From NCBI GenBank assembly GCA_018240025.1, contig JAFEGM010000077.1:686-64685 (forward strand): a DNA stretch of 64,000 nt, read 5' to 3'. Each line of letters opens with the position of its first letter. Position 1 is the stretch's first letter. This DNA comes from Verrucomicrobiota bacterium (lineage in GTDB: Bacteria > Verrucomicrobiota > Verrucomicrobiia > Chthoniobacterales > SZAS-18). The notes below the pieces were generated by a model, which worked only from the letters and a program-made list of their open reading frames with translations, had not been told where the DNA came from and searched no databases. The position numbers and the translations under genes are program-made. Below, one piece after another: positions 29,219 to 37,571 of the stretch.

Positions 29219-29953
29219 TCAGAGACTCGTGAGTTCCCGGAATCGTCTGGCCTGGCGCCGACTGATCTCGACCTCCGCGCCGCCGCGCAGCGTCGCGCGA
29301 AGGGCGCCGCCGAACCAGAGCTCGATCTTTTGCACGGCGCGCAGATTGACGATCTCCTGCCGGTTGGCGCGGAAGAAGACCCGCGGGTCGAGCCGCTGCT
29401 CGAGGGCGTTGAGACTGCGGCCGATGAGCGGGCGCTGGCCGGCGAAATGGACCCGGGCGTAGTTGCCCTCGGATTCGAAGTGACTGACGTCGCCGAGGCG
29501 CACGAACCAGCATTTCTCGCCGTCCTTCACGAAGACCTGGTCCTGCTCGCCCAGCAGCGCTCCCCCGGTCGGAGGCGCTTCGGCGGACGACTCCGCCCCG
29601 TCCGGCACCCGTTCGCGCAGGCGGGCCAGGCTGGCGGCGAGACGGGCCGGCTCGATGGGCTTGAGCAGATAGTCGAAGGCGCCGAACTCGAAGGCCTTGA
29701 GCGCGAAGCGGTCGAAGGCCGTGGTGAAGATGACCGCGGGCGGCTCGGACAGCGAGGCGAGCAGGTCGAAGCCGGTCGCGCCGGGCATCTGCACGTCGAG
29801 GAAGAGCAGGTCGGGCTCGTGCTGCACGATGGCTGCGCGGGCGAGTTCCGCATCGGCCGCCTCGCCCACGATCTCGATCTCCGGATGAGCCGCGAGCAGA
29901 TGGCGCAATTCGGCCCGGGCCAGCCGCTCGTCGTCGATCAGGAGCGTTCTCAT
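29219..29953 (-). CDS. LytTR-family response regulator
   Basis: 244 residues from ATG 29953 (MRTLLIDDERLARAELRHLL). The receiver domain has the acidic pair in LIDDE, phosphoacceptor Asp53 (LLFLDVQMPG), the conserved Thr in FTTAFDRFAL and Lys in YLLKPIEPAR. After a short Glu/Ala/Pro linker the C-terminal LytTR DNA-binding domain (about 145-244) shows VSHFESEGNYARVHF and RVFFRANRQEIVNLRAVQKI. Phosphorylation by the overlapping LytS-type kinase should switch on target promoters with paired direct repeats; no such site is evident here. Its ATG overlaps the kinase stop by 4 bases. Confidence 0.95.
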   Translation of the reverse strand: MRTLLIDDERLARAELRHLLAAHPEIEIVGEAADAELARAAIVQHEPDLLFLDVQMPGATGFDLLASLSEPPAVIFTTAFDRFALKAFEFGAFDYLLKPIEPARLAASLARLRERVPDGAESSAEAPPTGGALLGEQDQVFVKDGEKCWFVRLGDVSHFESEGNYARVHFAGQRPLIGRSLNALEQRLDPRVFFRANRQEIVNLRAVQKIELWFGGALRATLRGGAEVEISRRQARRFRELTSL

Positions 29954-31077
29954 GCGGCGGGCTGGAGAGCCTGGGTGAGCGCGTTGGCCCGCGCAGCCGA
30001 GGCCAGCGGAATGCGGACGAGCGCGCTGACCTCGTCGGCCTGCGCGGCCAGTTGGAGCGACGCCCCGGGGCCAAAAAGACGGGTCAGGCGCTCGCGGGCA
30101 TTGGCCAGACCGAGCCCGGTCGAATCGCCCGCGGCGGCGAGTTCGCCGCGGTTGCGCACCTCGAGCACGAGTTCGTTGCGGCCCCGTTCGCGCGCGACGC
30201 GCAGGGCGACAAAACCCGGGCCGGGCTGACGCGAGACGCCGTATTTGACCGCATTCTCCACCAGCGTCTGCACGAGCATGGGTGGAACCGGCAGCGCGAG
30301 CGCGGCCGGTTCGATCTCGCGCCGCACCTGCAGGCGATCCTCGAAGCGGCTCTGCTCCAGCGCGAGGTAGTCGTCGACCATGCGCAGCTCCGCCGCCAGC
30401 GGCACGGTCGGCTGGGCCGCGCTCTCCAGCGAATAGCGCAGGATGGCCGCCAGCTGCGTGACCGACTCCCGCGCGCGGGCGGGATCTTCGTTGATCAGGC
30501 TGCGCAGACTGTTGAGCGCATTGAACAGAAAATGCGGATTCACCTGGGCCCGGAGCGCCCGCAGTTCCGCCTCGGAGAGCGCCGCGGCCAGGCGCCAGCG
30601 GTCGATCTCGGCCCGGCGCCGCGCCTCCACGAAGTGATACCCGAAATACAAGGCGGACCAGAGCGCCATGAGGAAGCTGAGGTTGAAGAAGATGCCCGCC
30701 AGCGCTCCGGGCGAGAGCATGTCGAACTCCGGACGCGGCTGGGCTCCGACCAGGCTGCGCACGAGCAGGACGTTCAGCGGGACGCAGGCCACCAGCAGGG
30801 CCGCGAGCGCAAAGAGGGACGGCAGCGCCCGCAGCAGCAACGCGCCCGCAGGCAGTTCGCGCCAGCCGCGGCGATGGATCCAATGGCGGTAAGCGTGCGT
30901 CAGCAGCAGGCCCTCCAGGCTGAAGATCAGGGCCAGCGCGGCCGCGACGAGGAATGGCGCATGTCCCCGGAAGAGGAGGAAATTCACCCCCGCATAGATG
31001 CCCCAGCCGGCCACCTGACAGGTCCAATACCAGGCCGGGCGAGGAGCCGGAGCGGGAGCGGTCGAGGGCGAGGACAT
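29950..31077 (-). CDS. LytS/YehU-type sensor histidine kinase
   Basis: 375 residues from ATG 31077 (MSSPSTAPAPAPRPAWYWTC); a more upstream in-frame ATG (31152) is less likely. There are about four membrane segments in residues 15-150 (VNFLLFRGHAPFLVAAALAL; LLRALPSLFALAALLVACVP; GALAGIFFNLSFLMALW). The His-kinase domain follows with phosphoacceptor His182 in NPHFLFNALNSL. The HATPase part has PMLVQTLVENAVKYG and GLGLANARERLTRLFG. No periplasmic ligand domain is seen, so the membrane bundle itself is probably the sensor. It is coupled to the LytTR regulator by an ATGA overlap. Confidence 0.94.
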   Translation of the reverse strand: MSSPSTAPAPAPRPAWYWTCQVAGWGIYAGVNFLLFRGHAPFLVAAALALIFSLEGLLLTHAYRHWIHRRGWRELPAGALLLRALPSLFALAALLVACVPLNVLLVRSLVGAQPRPEFDMLSPGALAGIFFNLSFLMALWSALYFGYHFVEARRRAEIDRWRLAAALSEAELRALRAQVNPHFLFNALNSLRSLINEDPARARESVTQLAAILRYSLESAAQPTVPLAAELRMVDDYLALEQSRFEDRLQVRREIEPAALALPVPPMLVQTLVENAVKYGVSRQPGPGFVALRVARERGRNELVLEVRNRGELAAAGDSTGLGLANARERLTRLFGPGASLQLAAQADEVSALVRIPLASAARANALTQALQPAA

Positions 31078-31148
31078 GGCGCGCGAGGCAGAAATGGCAT
31101 CCGCGCGGATCGGCCGAGAGGCAAGCCGATCCGCGCGTGGGCGAGCGG

Positions 31149-32081
31149 TCAACGTTGGGCCGCGGCCGCGAACTCGGCGCTCAGCGCTTTCGCGAAGGCC
31201 TCGGGCGCATCGTCCATGATGAAATGGCGGGCGTCGTCGATGAGTTCGAGGCGCACACCCGGGAGCGCCCTATACTGCGTCTCGAAGATGCCGCGCACGC
31301 CTTCCTTCGGCCCGCGATCGGCGGCGGCGCCAAGCACGAGCACGGGGCACCGGATGCCCGCAAGGCTGGCGCGCAGGTCGGTGGTCATGAGCTCGCCCAT
31401 GGCCCGGCCGACCGTGGCGCCGTCCGATTTACCGGTCAGCGCGGCGATGCGCGCCACGTTCTCGGGCGACTTCACCATGCTGGGGATGACGACTTTTTGC
31501 TGATGCTCGGCGAAGGCCGCTCCGCTCTGCGGCGCCATCTTGGCCATGGCCGCGACCTGCGGCTTCATCGATTCGGCCGTGGCGGCGGGGTTCATCATGG
31601 CCGGAAGAAACGGGAGCGCATCGACCACCACCAGCCGGCCGACGAGTTCGGGCGCGGTCTGGGCGATCCAGAGCGCGAGCAGGCCGCCGAGGCTGTGGCC
31701 GACGATGACCGGCTTCTCCAGCTTCTGCGCCCGGATGTAAGCGATCACCTCGTCGCGCACCTGGGGCAGGAAGGGATCGGCCGCCACCGGCGGCACCCCG
31801 CCGAAGCCGGCCAGGCTAAGGACGTGCGCCTGCACATTGGGGAACTTGGCCACGGTCGGCGCCCAGACCTCGCCCGGGCAGGCCAGACCAGCGATGAAAA
31901 TGACGGCGAGGCCCTGGCCCGAGACCTTGACCTGGAAGGTCGGGTGAGCCGAGACCGGGTCGACCGCCTGAGGAGCCGCCGGGGCTGGCGCGGCCGGCCC
32001 GTGGGAGACCGAGCAGGCCGCGACGATGGCGATGGCCAGCGCGAAGGTGGAACCGAATTTCGAGGAAGGGCAGAGTTTCAT
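31149..32081 (-). CDS. Exported alpha/beta hydrolase
   Basis: 310 residues from ATG 32081 (MKLCPSSKFGSTFALAIAIV), which starts a signal peptide with a possible lipobox cysteine (IVAACSVS). The upstream frame is open but covers the repeat region. The fold shows IFIAGLACPGEVW (oxyanion-hole strand), nucleophile IVGHSLGGLLALW, LVVVDALPFLP, the late VLVLGAAADRG strand and histidine in IDDARHFIMDDAPEAF. This is the epoxide-hydrolase/lipase-like family; the substrate is not deducible. It lies 71 bases upstream of the LytS gene on the same strand, so joint transcription with the kinase pair is possible. Confidence 0.86.
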   Translation of the reverse strand: MKLCPSSKFGSTFALAIAIVAACSVSHGPAAPAPAAPQAVDPVSAHPTFQVKVSGQGLAVIFIAGLACPGEVWAPTVAKFPNVQAHVLSLAGFGGVPPVAADPFLPQVRDEVIAYIRAQKLEKPVIVGHSLGGLLALWIAQTAPELVGRLVVVDALPFLPAMMNPAATAESMKPQVAAMAKMAPQSGAAFAEHQQKVVIPSMVKSPENVARIAALTGKSDGATVGRAMGELMTTDLRASLAGIRCPVLVLGAAADRGPKEGVRGIFETQYRALPGVRLELIDDARHFIMDDAPEAFAKALSAEFAAAAQR

Positions 32082-32215
32082 AGTGGGAGTCGCGGTGGTG
32101 CGACGCCGGGAGAATCCGCCCGGCCGGCCGGAATCGGCGGCGGATTCGGATGAACGGTCGCGGGGGTCGATGAGCGGTCGCAGTCCGGCGGAGAAAGGAG
32201 CGGCGCGGTCGGCTC

Positions 32216-32239
32216 GTAGTCCGCACTCTCCGAGTGCGG
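32216..32239. repeat. REP-like hairpin, copy 2
   Basis: GTAGT plus CCGCACTC-TCC-GAGTGCGG, identical to 9520-9543. It lies in the 339-base gap 32082-32420 upstream of the hydrolase gene. Apart from this hairpin and the 8-base tandem array at 32308, the gap shows no gene. Confidence 0.85.
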
Positions 32240-32307
32240 CTGGTGGCAGGCGGGCCCCGCGTCGCCTCGGGAATGGAGCGACTGCGACGCTGCTGACGAG
32301 GCATTGC

Positions 32308-32347
32308 ATCATCGCATCATCGCATCATCGCATCATCGCATCATCGC
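32308..32347. repeat. Tandem array of five ATCATCGC units
   Basis: Five perfect copies of the 8-base word ATCATCGC, flanked by GCATTGC and ACCGGCGG. It lies between the divergent hydrolase and the end of the FAD reductase gene. A variable-number microsatellite is plausible. Confidence 0.95.
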
Positions 32348-32420
32348 ACCGGCGGGATCCGGGAACGGCACGTGATGCTCACCGCCGGCCACCAGCCGCA
32401 CGCGGAGCGTGCCGACTATG

Positions 32421-33506
32421 CTATCGTGCGGCCACCTTGCGGGTCAGCCGATGCAACAGGCCGGGGTAACGCTGCGACCAACCAAGCAGACGCCGGGCGG
32501 CGTGGGGATGGCTGCCGAACCAGCGGGAGAGCGCATTCCACCACAGGCGGCCGCGGTAGAGCGCGGCGTGACGACCCTGTACCCAAGCCGCCGTTTCGGC
32601 CCAGGCTTGCCCCCGCAGATGCCCGGCGGCGGCGCGACCGGCCAGCGCGCCGGTGGCCAGTGCGTAGTAGATGCCCTCGCCGGTGAACGGCTCGACCACC
32701 CGCGCGGCGTCGCCGACGGCCAAAAATCCGGGGGCACCGGCCGGCCGCACGGGCGCGCGCTCGAGCGGCGCGAAGGCCCGCCAGTGAGCTTCGACGCCGC
32801 CGGGGAAATGCGCGCTGGCCCAGCGCTTCATCGCTTCCAGCCCATCGGCCCGCACGGCGATGGCGACATTGATGGTCTCCGCGTCGACCGGGGCGATGCC
32901 GCCGTAGCCTTCCGGCCGCCAGAACATGCGCACGACGTCGGCCGGCGCCTCGCCGCGCGGCAGATGGGCGTGCAGCCCGAGTCGCCGGGCCGCGCGGGCG
33001 CGAGCGGGCGGCGCGGCGTCGAGCAGACGCAGCGTGGTGGAATTGCGCCCGTCGGCCGCGAGCAGGACCCGCGCCTCGATCCTCGAGCCGTCGACGCCCA
33101 CCTCCCACCGCTCCCCGATCCGGCGCACCGATTCCACCGCGGCCCCGTGCCGGACCTCCGCGCCCGCGGCCGCAGCCGCCCGGGCCAGCGCGGCATCGAG
33201 CAGACTGCGGCGAATGGCCCGAGGTCCGCGCTCGCCGGCGCCCAACTCGGTGCGCAGGCGGAACCCGTCCAGCGCTTCGAACTCGACCGCCCGCACGTCC
33301 ACGCCGGGCAGCGCGGCCACCGTCTCCGCCACGCCCAGTTCCCCCAGCACGGGCCAGCAGGCCGGATTGAGGCAATCGCCGCAAACCTTGTCGCGCGGGA
33401 AGACCTCGCGCTCCAGCACCACCACGCCGCAGCCCGCGCGGGCCAGCGCCAGTGCCGCGGCCGACCCGGCCGGGCCGGCGCCCACCACGATGGCGTCAGC
33501 GTTCAT
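32421..33506 (-). CDS. FAD-dependent geranylgeranyl-reductase-like oxidoreductase
   Basis: 361 residues. The N-terminal FAD-binding motif AIVVGAGPAGSAAALALARA ends in an acidic residue (VVVLERE). FPRDKVCGDCLNPAC is the loop typical of geranylgeranyl reductase and related flavin enzymes. The middle GD motif is FLAVGDAARVVEPFTGEGI, followed by YYALATGALAGRAA. Members saturate isoprenoid double bonds or oxidise lipid-like substrates; the exact substrate is unknown. On the minus strand it follows the FabF-type synthase across 166 bases containing an inverted repeat, so a lipid or polyketide role is a reasonable inference. Confidence 0.85.
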   Translation of the reverse strand: MNADAIVVGAGPAGSAAALALARAGCGVVVLEREVFPRDKVCGDCLNPACWPVLGELGVAETVAALPGVDVRAVEFEALDGFRLRTELGAGERGPRAIRRSLLDAALARAAAAAGAEVRHGAAVESVRRIGERWEVGVDGSRIEARVLLAADGRNSTTLRLLDAAPPARARAARRLGLHAHLPRGEAPADVVRMFWRPEGYGGIAPVDAETINVAIAVRADGLEAMKRWASAHFPGGVEAHWRAFAPLERAPVRPAGAPGFLAVGDAARVVEPFTGEGIYYALATGALAGRAAAGHLRGQAWAETAAWVQGRHAALYRGRLWWNALSRWFGSHPHAARRLLGWSQRYPGLLHRLTRKVAAR

Positions 33507-33530
33507 ATCCTGGACCAGTTAGGCAGCCAA

Positions 33531-33646
33531 GGGCTCACACGAAGGCACGAGGGCACTAATGATTGGGAGGATTGTCGAGATCGCGGCCTTGCGCTCGAGT
33601 TTCATGCCCTCCGTCTTCGTGGCTTCGTGGCTTCGTGTGAGGCTCC
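33531..33646. repeat. Inverted-repeat element, CTTCGTGGCTTCGTG words
   Basis: The left arm (33531-33556, GGCTCACACGAAGGCACGAG, then GGCAC) is the inverse of the right arm (33604-33645, TGCCCTCCGTCTTCGTGG, CTTCGTGTGAGGCTCC). The right arm has an extra CTTCGTGG unit. The core of about 47 bases contains TCGAGATCGCGGCC and GCGCTCGAG. It sits between the FAD reductase start and the FabF stop. Confidence 0.8.
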
Positions 33647-33672
33647 TTTTCGACGCCGCCTGGCCCGCCGAA

Positions 33673-34911
33673 TCAGACCTCGCCGAGCACGATGCAGGCA
33701 TTGATCCCACCGAAGCCGAACGAGTTGCTCAGCACGCGCTTCGGCTGCAATTCGCGCCCGTGCTGCGGCACATGGTCGAGGTCGCATTCGGGATCGGGCG
33801 TGACGAGATGGAGCGTGGGCGGGATCCAGCCGCGCGTCAGGGCCAGGCAGCAAGCCGCGGCCTCGAAGCAGCCCGTCGCGCCGAGCGCGTGGGCATGGTA
33901 GCCCTTCGTGCCGCTGACTGGAATGCGGTAGGCGTGCTCGCCGAAGACCTGCTTGATGGCGCGCACCTCGGTGGCGTCGTTGGCCTTGGTCGAGCTGGCG
34001 TGGGCGTTGATGTAATCGACCTCCTCCGGCCGCACCCGGGCGTCGTCGAGCGCGGCGCGCATGCAGGCCACGGCCGATTCCCCGGTGGGCAGCGGGTTGG
34101 TCATGTGGTGCGCGTCGTTGTTCAGCGCGTAGCCGAGCAGTTCGCCGTAGATGCGGGCGCCGCGGCGGCGGGCGTGTTCGTATTCCTCCAGCACGAAGGA
34201 CGTGCCGCCCTCGCCCATGGTGAAGCCGTCGCGCGCGGCGTCGAAGCTGCGGCAGGCGCCGCCGGGAGGATCGCCCGCCCACGGGCTCATGGCCTTGATC
34301 AGCGCGAAGGCGCCGAAGGTGAGCGGCGAGAGCGGCGCCTCGGCCGCGCCGGCGATCATGACATCGGCCCAGCCGTCGCGGATGTAGCGCATCGCCTCGC
34401 CCATCGCGACCGGGCCGCTGGCGCAGGAGTTGGAGTTCGTCGTGCCCGGTCCGCGCAGGCCGAACTCGATCGCGATGTTCGAATGCGCCGAGCCGCCGAA
34501 GACCTGCAGCGCGATGCCCGGGCTGACCGCGCCGGGGCCGTTCTGGACGAATTTCGCGCACTGGTGCTCGGCGTTGGCGATGCCGCCGAGGGCGGTGCCG
34601 TAGCTGACGCCGTGGCGCGGATTCGGGGTCGCGGCCGAGAGCTCCAGGCCGGCATCGCGCACCGCGAGAATGGCCGAGGCAACCGCGAACTGCGCGTAGC
34701 GGTCGAGCCGCTTCAGCCGCTTGGGGGTGAAAAACTGACCCGGCTCGAAGCCGCGCACCTCGCCCGCCACCTGCACGCCGAAGACCTCGGGATCCATGAA
34801 CGTGAGGCGCGAGATGCCGCTGCGCTCCGCGCGGAGCCCCTGCCAGAACTCTTCCAGGCCGATTCCGATGCAGGTGATCGGGCCGATGCCCGTGATGACG
34901 ACTCGACGCAT
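33673..34911 (-). CDS. Beta-ketoacyl-[acyl carrier protein] synthase, FabF type
   Basis: 412 residues, the usual KAS II length. It condenses malonyl-ACP with an acyl chain. The thiolase-fold active site is intact: Cys163 in TTNSNSCASGPVAMGEAM, His in YINAHASSTKANDATE, Lys and His in GTKGYHAHALGATG, and the C-terminal NSFGFGGINACIVLG. The start MRRVVITGIGPITCIG is canonical. Without an adjacent acpP, fabG or fabZ it is not clear whether this is the housekeeping fabF or a paralogue from a specialised pathway; the downstream flavin reductase hints at the latter. Confidence 0.93.
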   Translation of the reverse strand: MRRVVITGIGPITCIGIGLEEFWQGLRAERSGISRLTFMDPEVFGVQVAGEVRGFEPGQFFTPKRLKRLDRYAQFAVASAILAVRDAGLELSAATPNPRHGVSYGTALGGIANAEHQCAKFVQNGPGAVSPGIALQVFGGSAHSNIAIEFGLRGPGTTNSNSCASGPVAMGEAMRYIRDGWADVMIAGAAEAPLSPLTFGAFALIKAMSPWAGDPPGGACRSFDAARDGFTMGEGGTSFVLEEYEHARRRGARIYGELLGYALNNDAHHMTNPLPTGESAVACMRAALDDARVRPEEVDYINAHASSTKANDATEVRAIKQVFGEHAYRIPVSGTKGYHAHALGATGCFEAAACCLALTRGWIPPTLHLVTPDPECDLDHVPQHGRELQPKRVLSNSFGFGGINACIVLGEV

Positions 34912-35000
34912 GTCCTCTCTTCGCCGCTGGCCCCGCGGGAAGAAACCGCTTTCTCGCGTTTCCCGCGTGACCAGCCCGTTCCGGCAGGGGAAAATGCGTC

Positions 35001-35396
35001 ATGAGTCAGCATTTCCTCGGCTTGCGCACCGTCGGCTATCGCGTCGGCGACAAACTCTACCAGGCAAAGATGTGGTACGAGCGCGTGCTCGGCTTCAAGC
35101 CGTATTTCGATGAGCCTTTCTACGTCGGCTTCAACGTCGGCGGCTTCGAGCTAGGCCTGCAGCCCGACGATCCCGGCCCCGAACAAACCCGGGCCAACGG
35201 CGTGGCCGTGTTTTGGGGCGTGGCGAAATGCGGCGAAGCCTACGAGCGCCTGCTCGCACTCGGCGCCAGCCCGGCCGAGCCGCCGCAGGAAGTCGGCGGC
35301 GGCATCGTGGTCGCAACCGTCCGCGACCCCTTTGGCAATCTGTTCGGCGTGATCGAGAACCCGCATTTTCAGGTCGGAGGCGGTGCAAGCGTCTAG
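35001..35396 (+). CDS. VOC (glyoxalase/bleomycin-resistance fold) protein
   Basis: 131 residues. A single-domain vicinal-oxygen-chelate protein: FLGLRTVGYRVGDKLYQAKM, WYERVLGFKPYFDEPFY, GGFELGLQPDDP and ATVRDPFGNLFGVIENPHF are the paired beta-alpha-beta-beta-beta modules. The C-terminal Glu of VIEN is a likely metal ligand, but the N-terminal ligand position is not a clear His, so enzyme activity is uncertain. It is divergent from the FabF gene (89 bases between starts). Confidence 0.88.
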   Translation: MSQHFLGLRTVGYRVGDKLYQAKMWYERVLGFKPYFDEPFYVGFNVGGFELGLQPDDPGPEQTRANGVAVFWGVAKCGEAYERLLALGASPAEPPQEVGGGIVVATVRDPFGNLFGVIENPHFQVGGGASV

Positions 35397-35632
35397 CGGA
35401 TGGAAGATTCAAGAGGGAAGAATCAAGATTCAAACTGTGATAAGGAACAAAGGCTAAGGAGAAGGATCTGGACAGCGATGGTCCGGCCGCGCCAGTAGGG
35501 CCGCTGGTTCCTCCGCCGAGTTGGAAGGCGGATCGGCCTCCGCGCTGGATCCACATCCAGCCCGCAGGGAGGGCTTCCTTCTTCCTCGAGACAGTTTGAT
35601 GCCTGGTTCTCCGATCTTGAATCTTCCGCCTA
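35397..35632. repeat. Inverted-repeat element, AGATTCAAGA-word arms
   Basis: The outer arms are GCGGATGGAAGATTCAAGAG (from 35396) and CGATCTTGAATCTTCCGCC (to 35630). Inward, ATTCAAACTGTGATAAGGAAC pairs imperfectly with AGACAGTTTGATGCCTGG. The core (about 35465-35575) contains CCGGCCGCGCC, AGTTGGAAGGCGGATC and CTGGATCCACATCCAG. It fills the gap between the converging VOC gene and the gene at 35630, touching both stops. Confidence 0.8.
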
Positions 35633-36358
35633 CGCGGCCGCGAATCGCCACAGCCCGTGCGGATTATGCAGCATGTCCTCAGGCACGTGCCGGTGGTCGC
35701 GCACGGCCTTGATGCGGTAGTTGGCCGCATCGGACGTCAGGCTGAACGGGCGTCCGCCCTTTTGCACGGTGCGGCGGACGATCTGGAAGACGTTGAACTG
35801 GTTGATGAGGTCGGCCGCCGGCTCCTGCTCCATCAGGGCCGGGGCCTGCACGTCGAGCAGGCCGAAGTGGTGCATGCCGCACGAGCAGTAGCATTTCTCG
35901 TCCTCGTCGCGGATGAGCCCGACCACGCTGCGGTACCAATCGACCGGATTGTCCGAGGTGATCAGCTCGAGCCACTTGTCCCATTCGTGCGCCACGCCGG
36001 ACGATTCCACCCGTACGGCGGCGCCGCCGAGGAGACGGAGGCGGTTGGAGAAATCGCCGATCTTCTCGCGCTCCTCCAGCAGCAGGTCCTCGAAGGCGAG
36101 CACCGCGATGGACTGATGGGCGTCGATCGCGGTCAGTGTGGCCTCCGAGAGCAGGCCGCCGCCGGCGACCTCGAACGACGCGCGCAGGCCGGGATCGCGC
36201 GGGGCGAACTCGAGCCGGACCTCCTGATTTGCGATGGGACGCGAGAGCAGGCCGCCGGCATAGAGAAATTCGGCATGGGTGCTTTCGGACACCTGATCGG
36301 CAAACTGGGCGCGGCCCGGCCAGGGGCCCGGGATGCAGAGCAGCAGAGACGGCTTCAT
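35630..36358 (-). CDS. Hypothetical protein, possibly DUF4261-like
   Basis: 242 residues with no signal peptide. It starts MKPSLLLCIPGPWPGRAQFA and contains LRASFEVAGGGLLSEATLTA, LITSDNPVDWYRSVVGLIRD, a CYCSCGMHHFG cluster and VFQIVRRTVQKGGRPFSL. The opening and the AHQSIAVLAFED pattern recall DUF4261-type proteins, sometimes seen near secretion or toxin genes, but the match is from memory and weak. The CxCxxHH cluster could hold a metal. It lies on the minus strand downstream of threonine aldolase (37 bases). Confidence 0.6.
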   Translation of the reverse strand: MKPSLLLCIPGPWPGRAQFADQVSESTHAEFLYAGGLLSRPIANQEVRLEFAPRDPGLRASFEVAGGGLLSEATLTAIDAHQSIAVLAFEDLLLEEREKIGDFSNRLRLLGGAAVRVESSGVAHEWDKWLELITSDNPVDWYRSVVGLIRDEDEKCYCSCGMHHFGLLDVQAPALMEQEPAADLINQFNVFQIVRRTVQKGGRPFSLTSDAANYRIKAVRDHRHVPEDMLHNPHGLWRFAAA

Positions 36359-36395
36359 GGGGGATGAGACGGAATCGGCGACCGCCAGACTCTCA

Positions 36396-37439
36396 TCATT
36401 CCGCGGCCCGCGCCAGATCCGCCACGAAGGCGTCCACGTCAGCGGCAGTGGTGTCCCAGGCGCACATCAGGCGCACGGCGCCGGCCGGGCCGACATCGTC
36501 ATAGAACCTCCAACCCTGCGTCCAGAGCTTCTCGGCCACGCCGGCCGGCAGGCGAGCGAAGACCGCATTGGCCTCGGGCGCATGCGCCAGCGCGGCCCCG
36601 GGCACCGCGTAGACTCCGGCGGCGAGCCGGTCGGCCATGGCGTTGGCGTGGCGGGCATGGCGCAGCCAGGCGTCGTCGCGCAGGAAGCCCGCCCACGGCG
36701 CGCTGAGGAAGCGCATCTTCGAAGCCAGTTGTCCGCTCTGCTTCATGCGTCGGCGGAAATTGGCCGCCAGCGCCGGCTCGAAGAAGACCACCGCCTCGCC
36801 GGCCAGCATGCCGCCCTTGGTGCCGCCGAAGGAAAGGACTTCGACGCCGGCCCGCCACGTCAGATCCGCCGGCGCGCAGCCGGCGGCGGCGACCGCGTTG
36901 GCGAAGCGGGCGCCGTCCATGTGAACGCGAAGTTCGAGACTGCGCGCGACGGCCGCGAGCTCGGCGATCTCATCCGGCCGGTACACCGTGCCCAGCTCGG
37001 TGGCCTGCGTCAGGCTGAGCACCTTCGCCTCGGGCGCGTGCACCGAGCGCAGTCCGGCCACGCGACGCGGCAGCGCCGCCGGATCGATCTTGCCGAAGGC
37101 CCCGCCGACGGGCAGCAGCATCAGTCCGTGCCGGAAAAAGCCCGGCGCGTTGCACTCGTCGGTCATGACGTGGCTGAACTCGTGGCAGAGCACGCCGTGC
37201 ATCGAATCGGTCAGCGCGGCCAGGGCCAGCGAATTGGCCGCGGTGCCGTTGAAGACGAAGCAGACTTCGAGAGCGTCGTGCTCGAAGACGCGCCGGAACT
37301 CCGCCACCGCCTGCGCGGTCCAGGGGTCGTCGCCATAGGCTGGTGCGTGGCCGACATTCGCCTCCTGCAAGGCCGCCCAGACTTCCGGCACGAGGCCGGC
37401 GTTGTTGTCGCTCGCGAAATGACGGGAAGGCGTGCTCAT
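36396..37439 (-). CDS. ltaE: Low-specificity L-threonine aldolase
   Basis: PLP enzyme of fold type I that splits L-threonine/allo-threonine to glycine and acetaldehyde. 347 residues from ATG 37439 (MSTPSRHFASDNNAGLVPEV). Diagnostic features are HAPAYGDDPWTAQAV, FNGTAANSLALAAL, HEFSHVMTDECNAPGFF, VHMDGARFANAV (Asp that contacts PLP nitrogen) and Lys208 in VLSFGGTKGGML, the Schiff-base lysine. The related beta-eliminating lyases are longer. It is divergent from the membrane protein at 37572. Confidence 0.92.
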   Translation of the reverse strand: MSTPSRHFASDNNAGLVPEVWAALQEANVGHAPAYGDDPWTAQAVAEFRRVFEHDALEVCFVFNGTAANSLALAALTDSMHGVLCHEFSHVMTDECNAPGFFRHGLMLLPVGGAFGKIDPAALPRRVAGLRSVHAPEAKVLSLTQATELGTVYRPDEIAELAAVARSLELRVHMDGARFANAVAAAGCAPADLTWRAGVEVLSFGGTKGGMLAGEAVVFFEPALAANFRRRMKQSGQLASKMRFLSAPWAGFLRDDAWLRHARHANAMADRLAAGVYAVPGAALAHAPEANAVFARLPAGVAEKLWTQGWRFYDDVGPAGAVRLMCAWDTTAADVDAFVADLARAAE

Positions 37440-37571
37440 GGCGAAAGGGCGGGCGGGAAGGGAGCGTAGATTCGCCGCGGAGTCACGCCCGCCCGCAGCC
37501 CCAGAAGCGGCAGGTGACAATTTCGCCGCAATCCAACGCTTCGTCGGGTCGGAAGTCTAATTCTCCATCGC

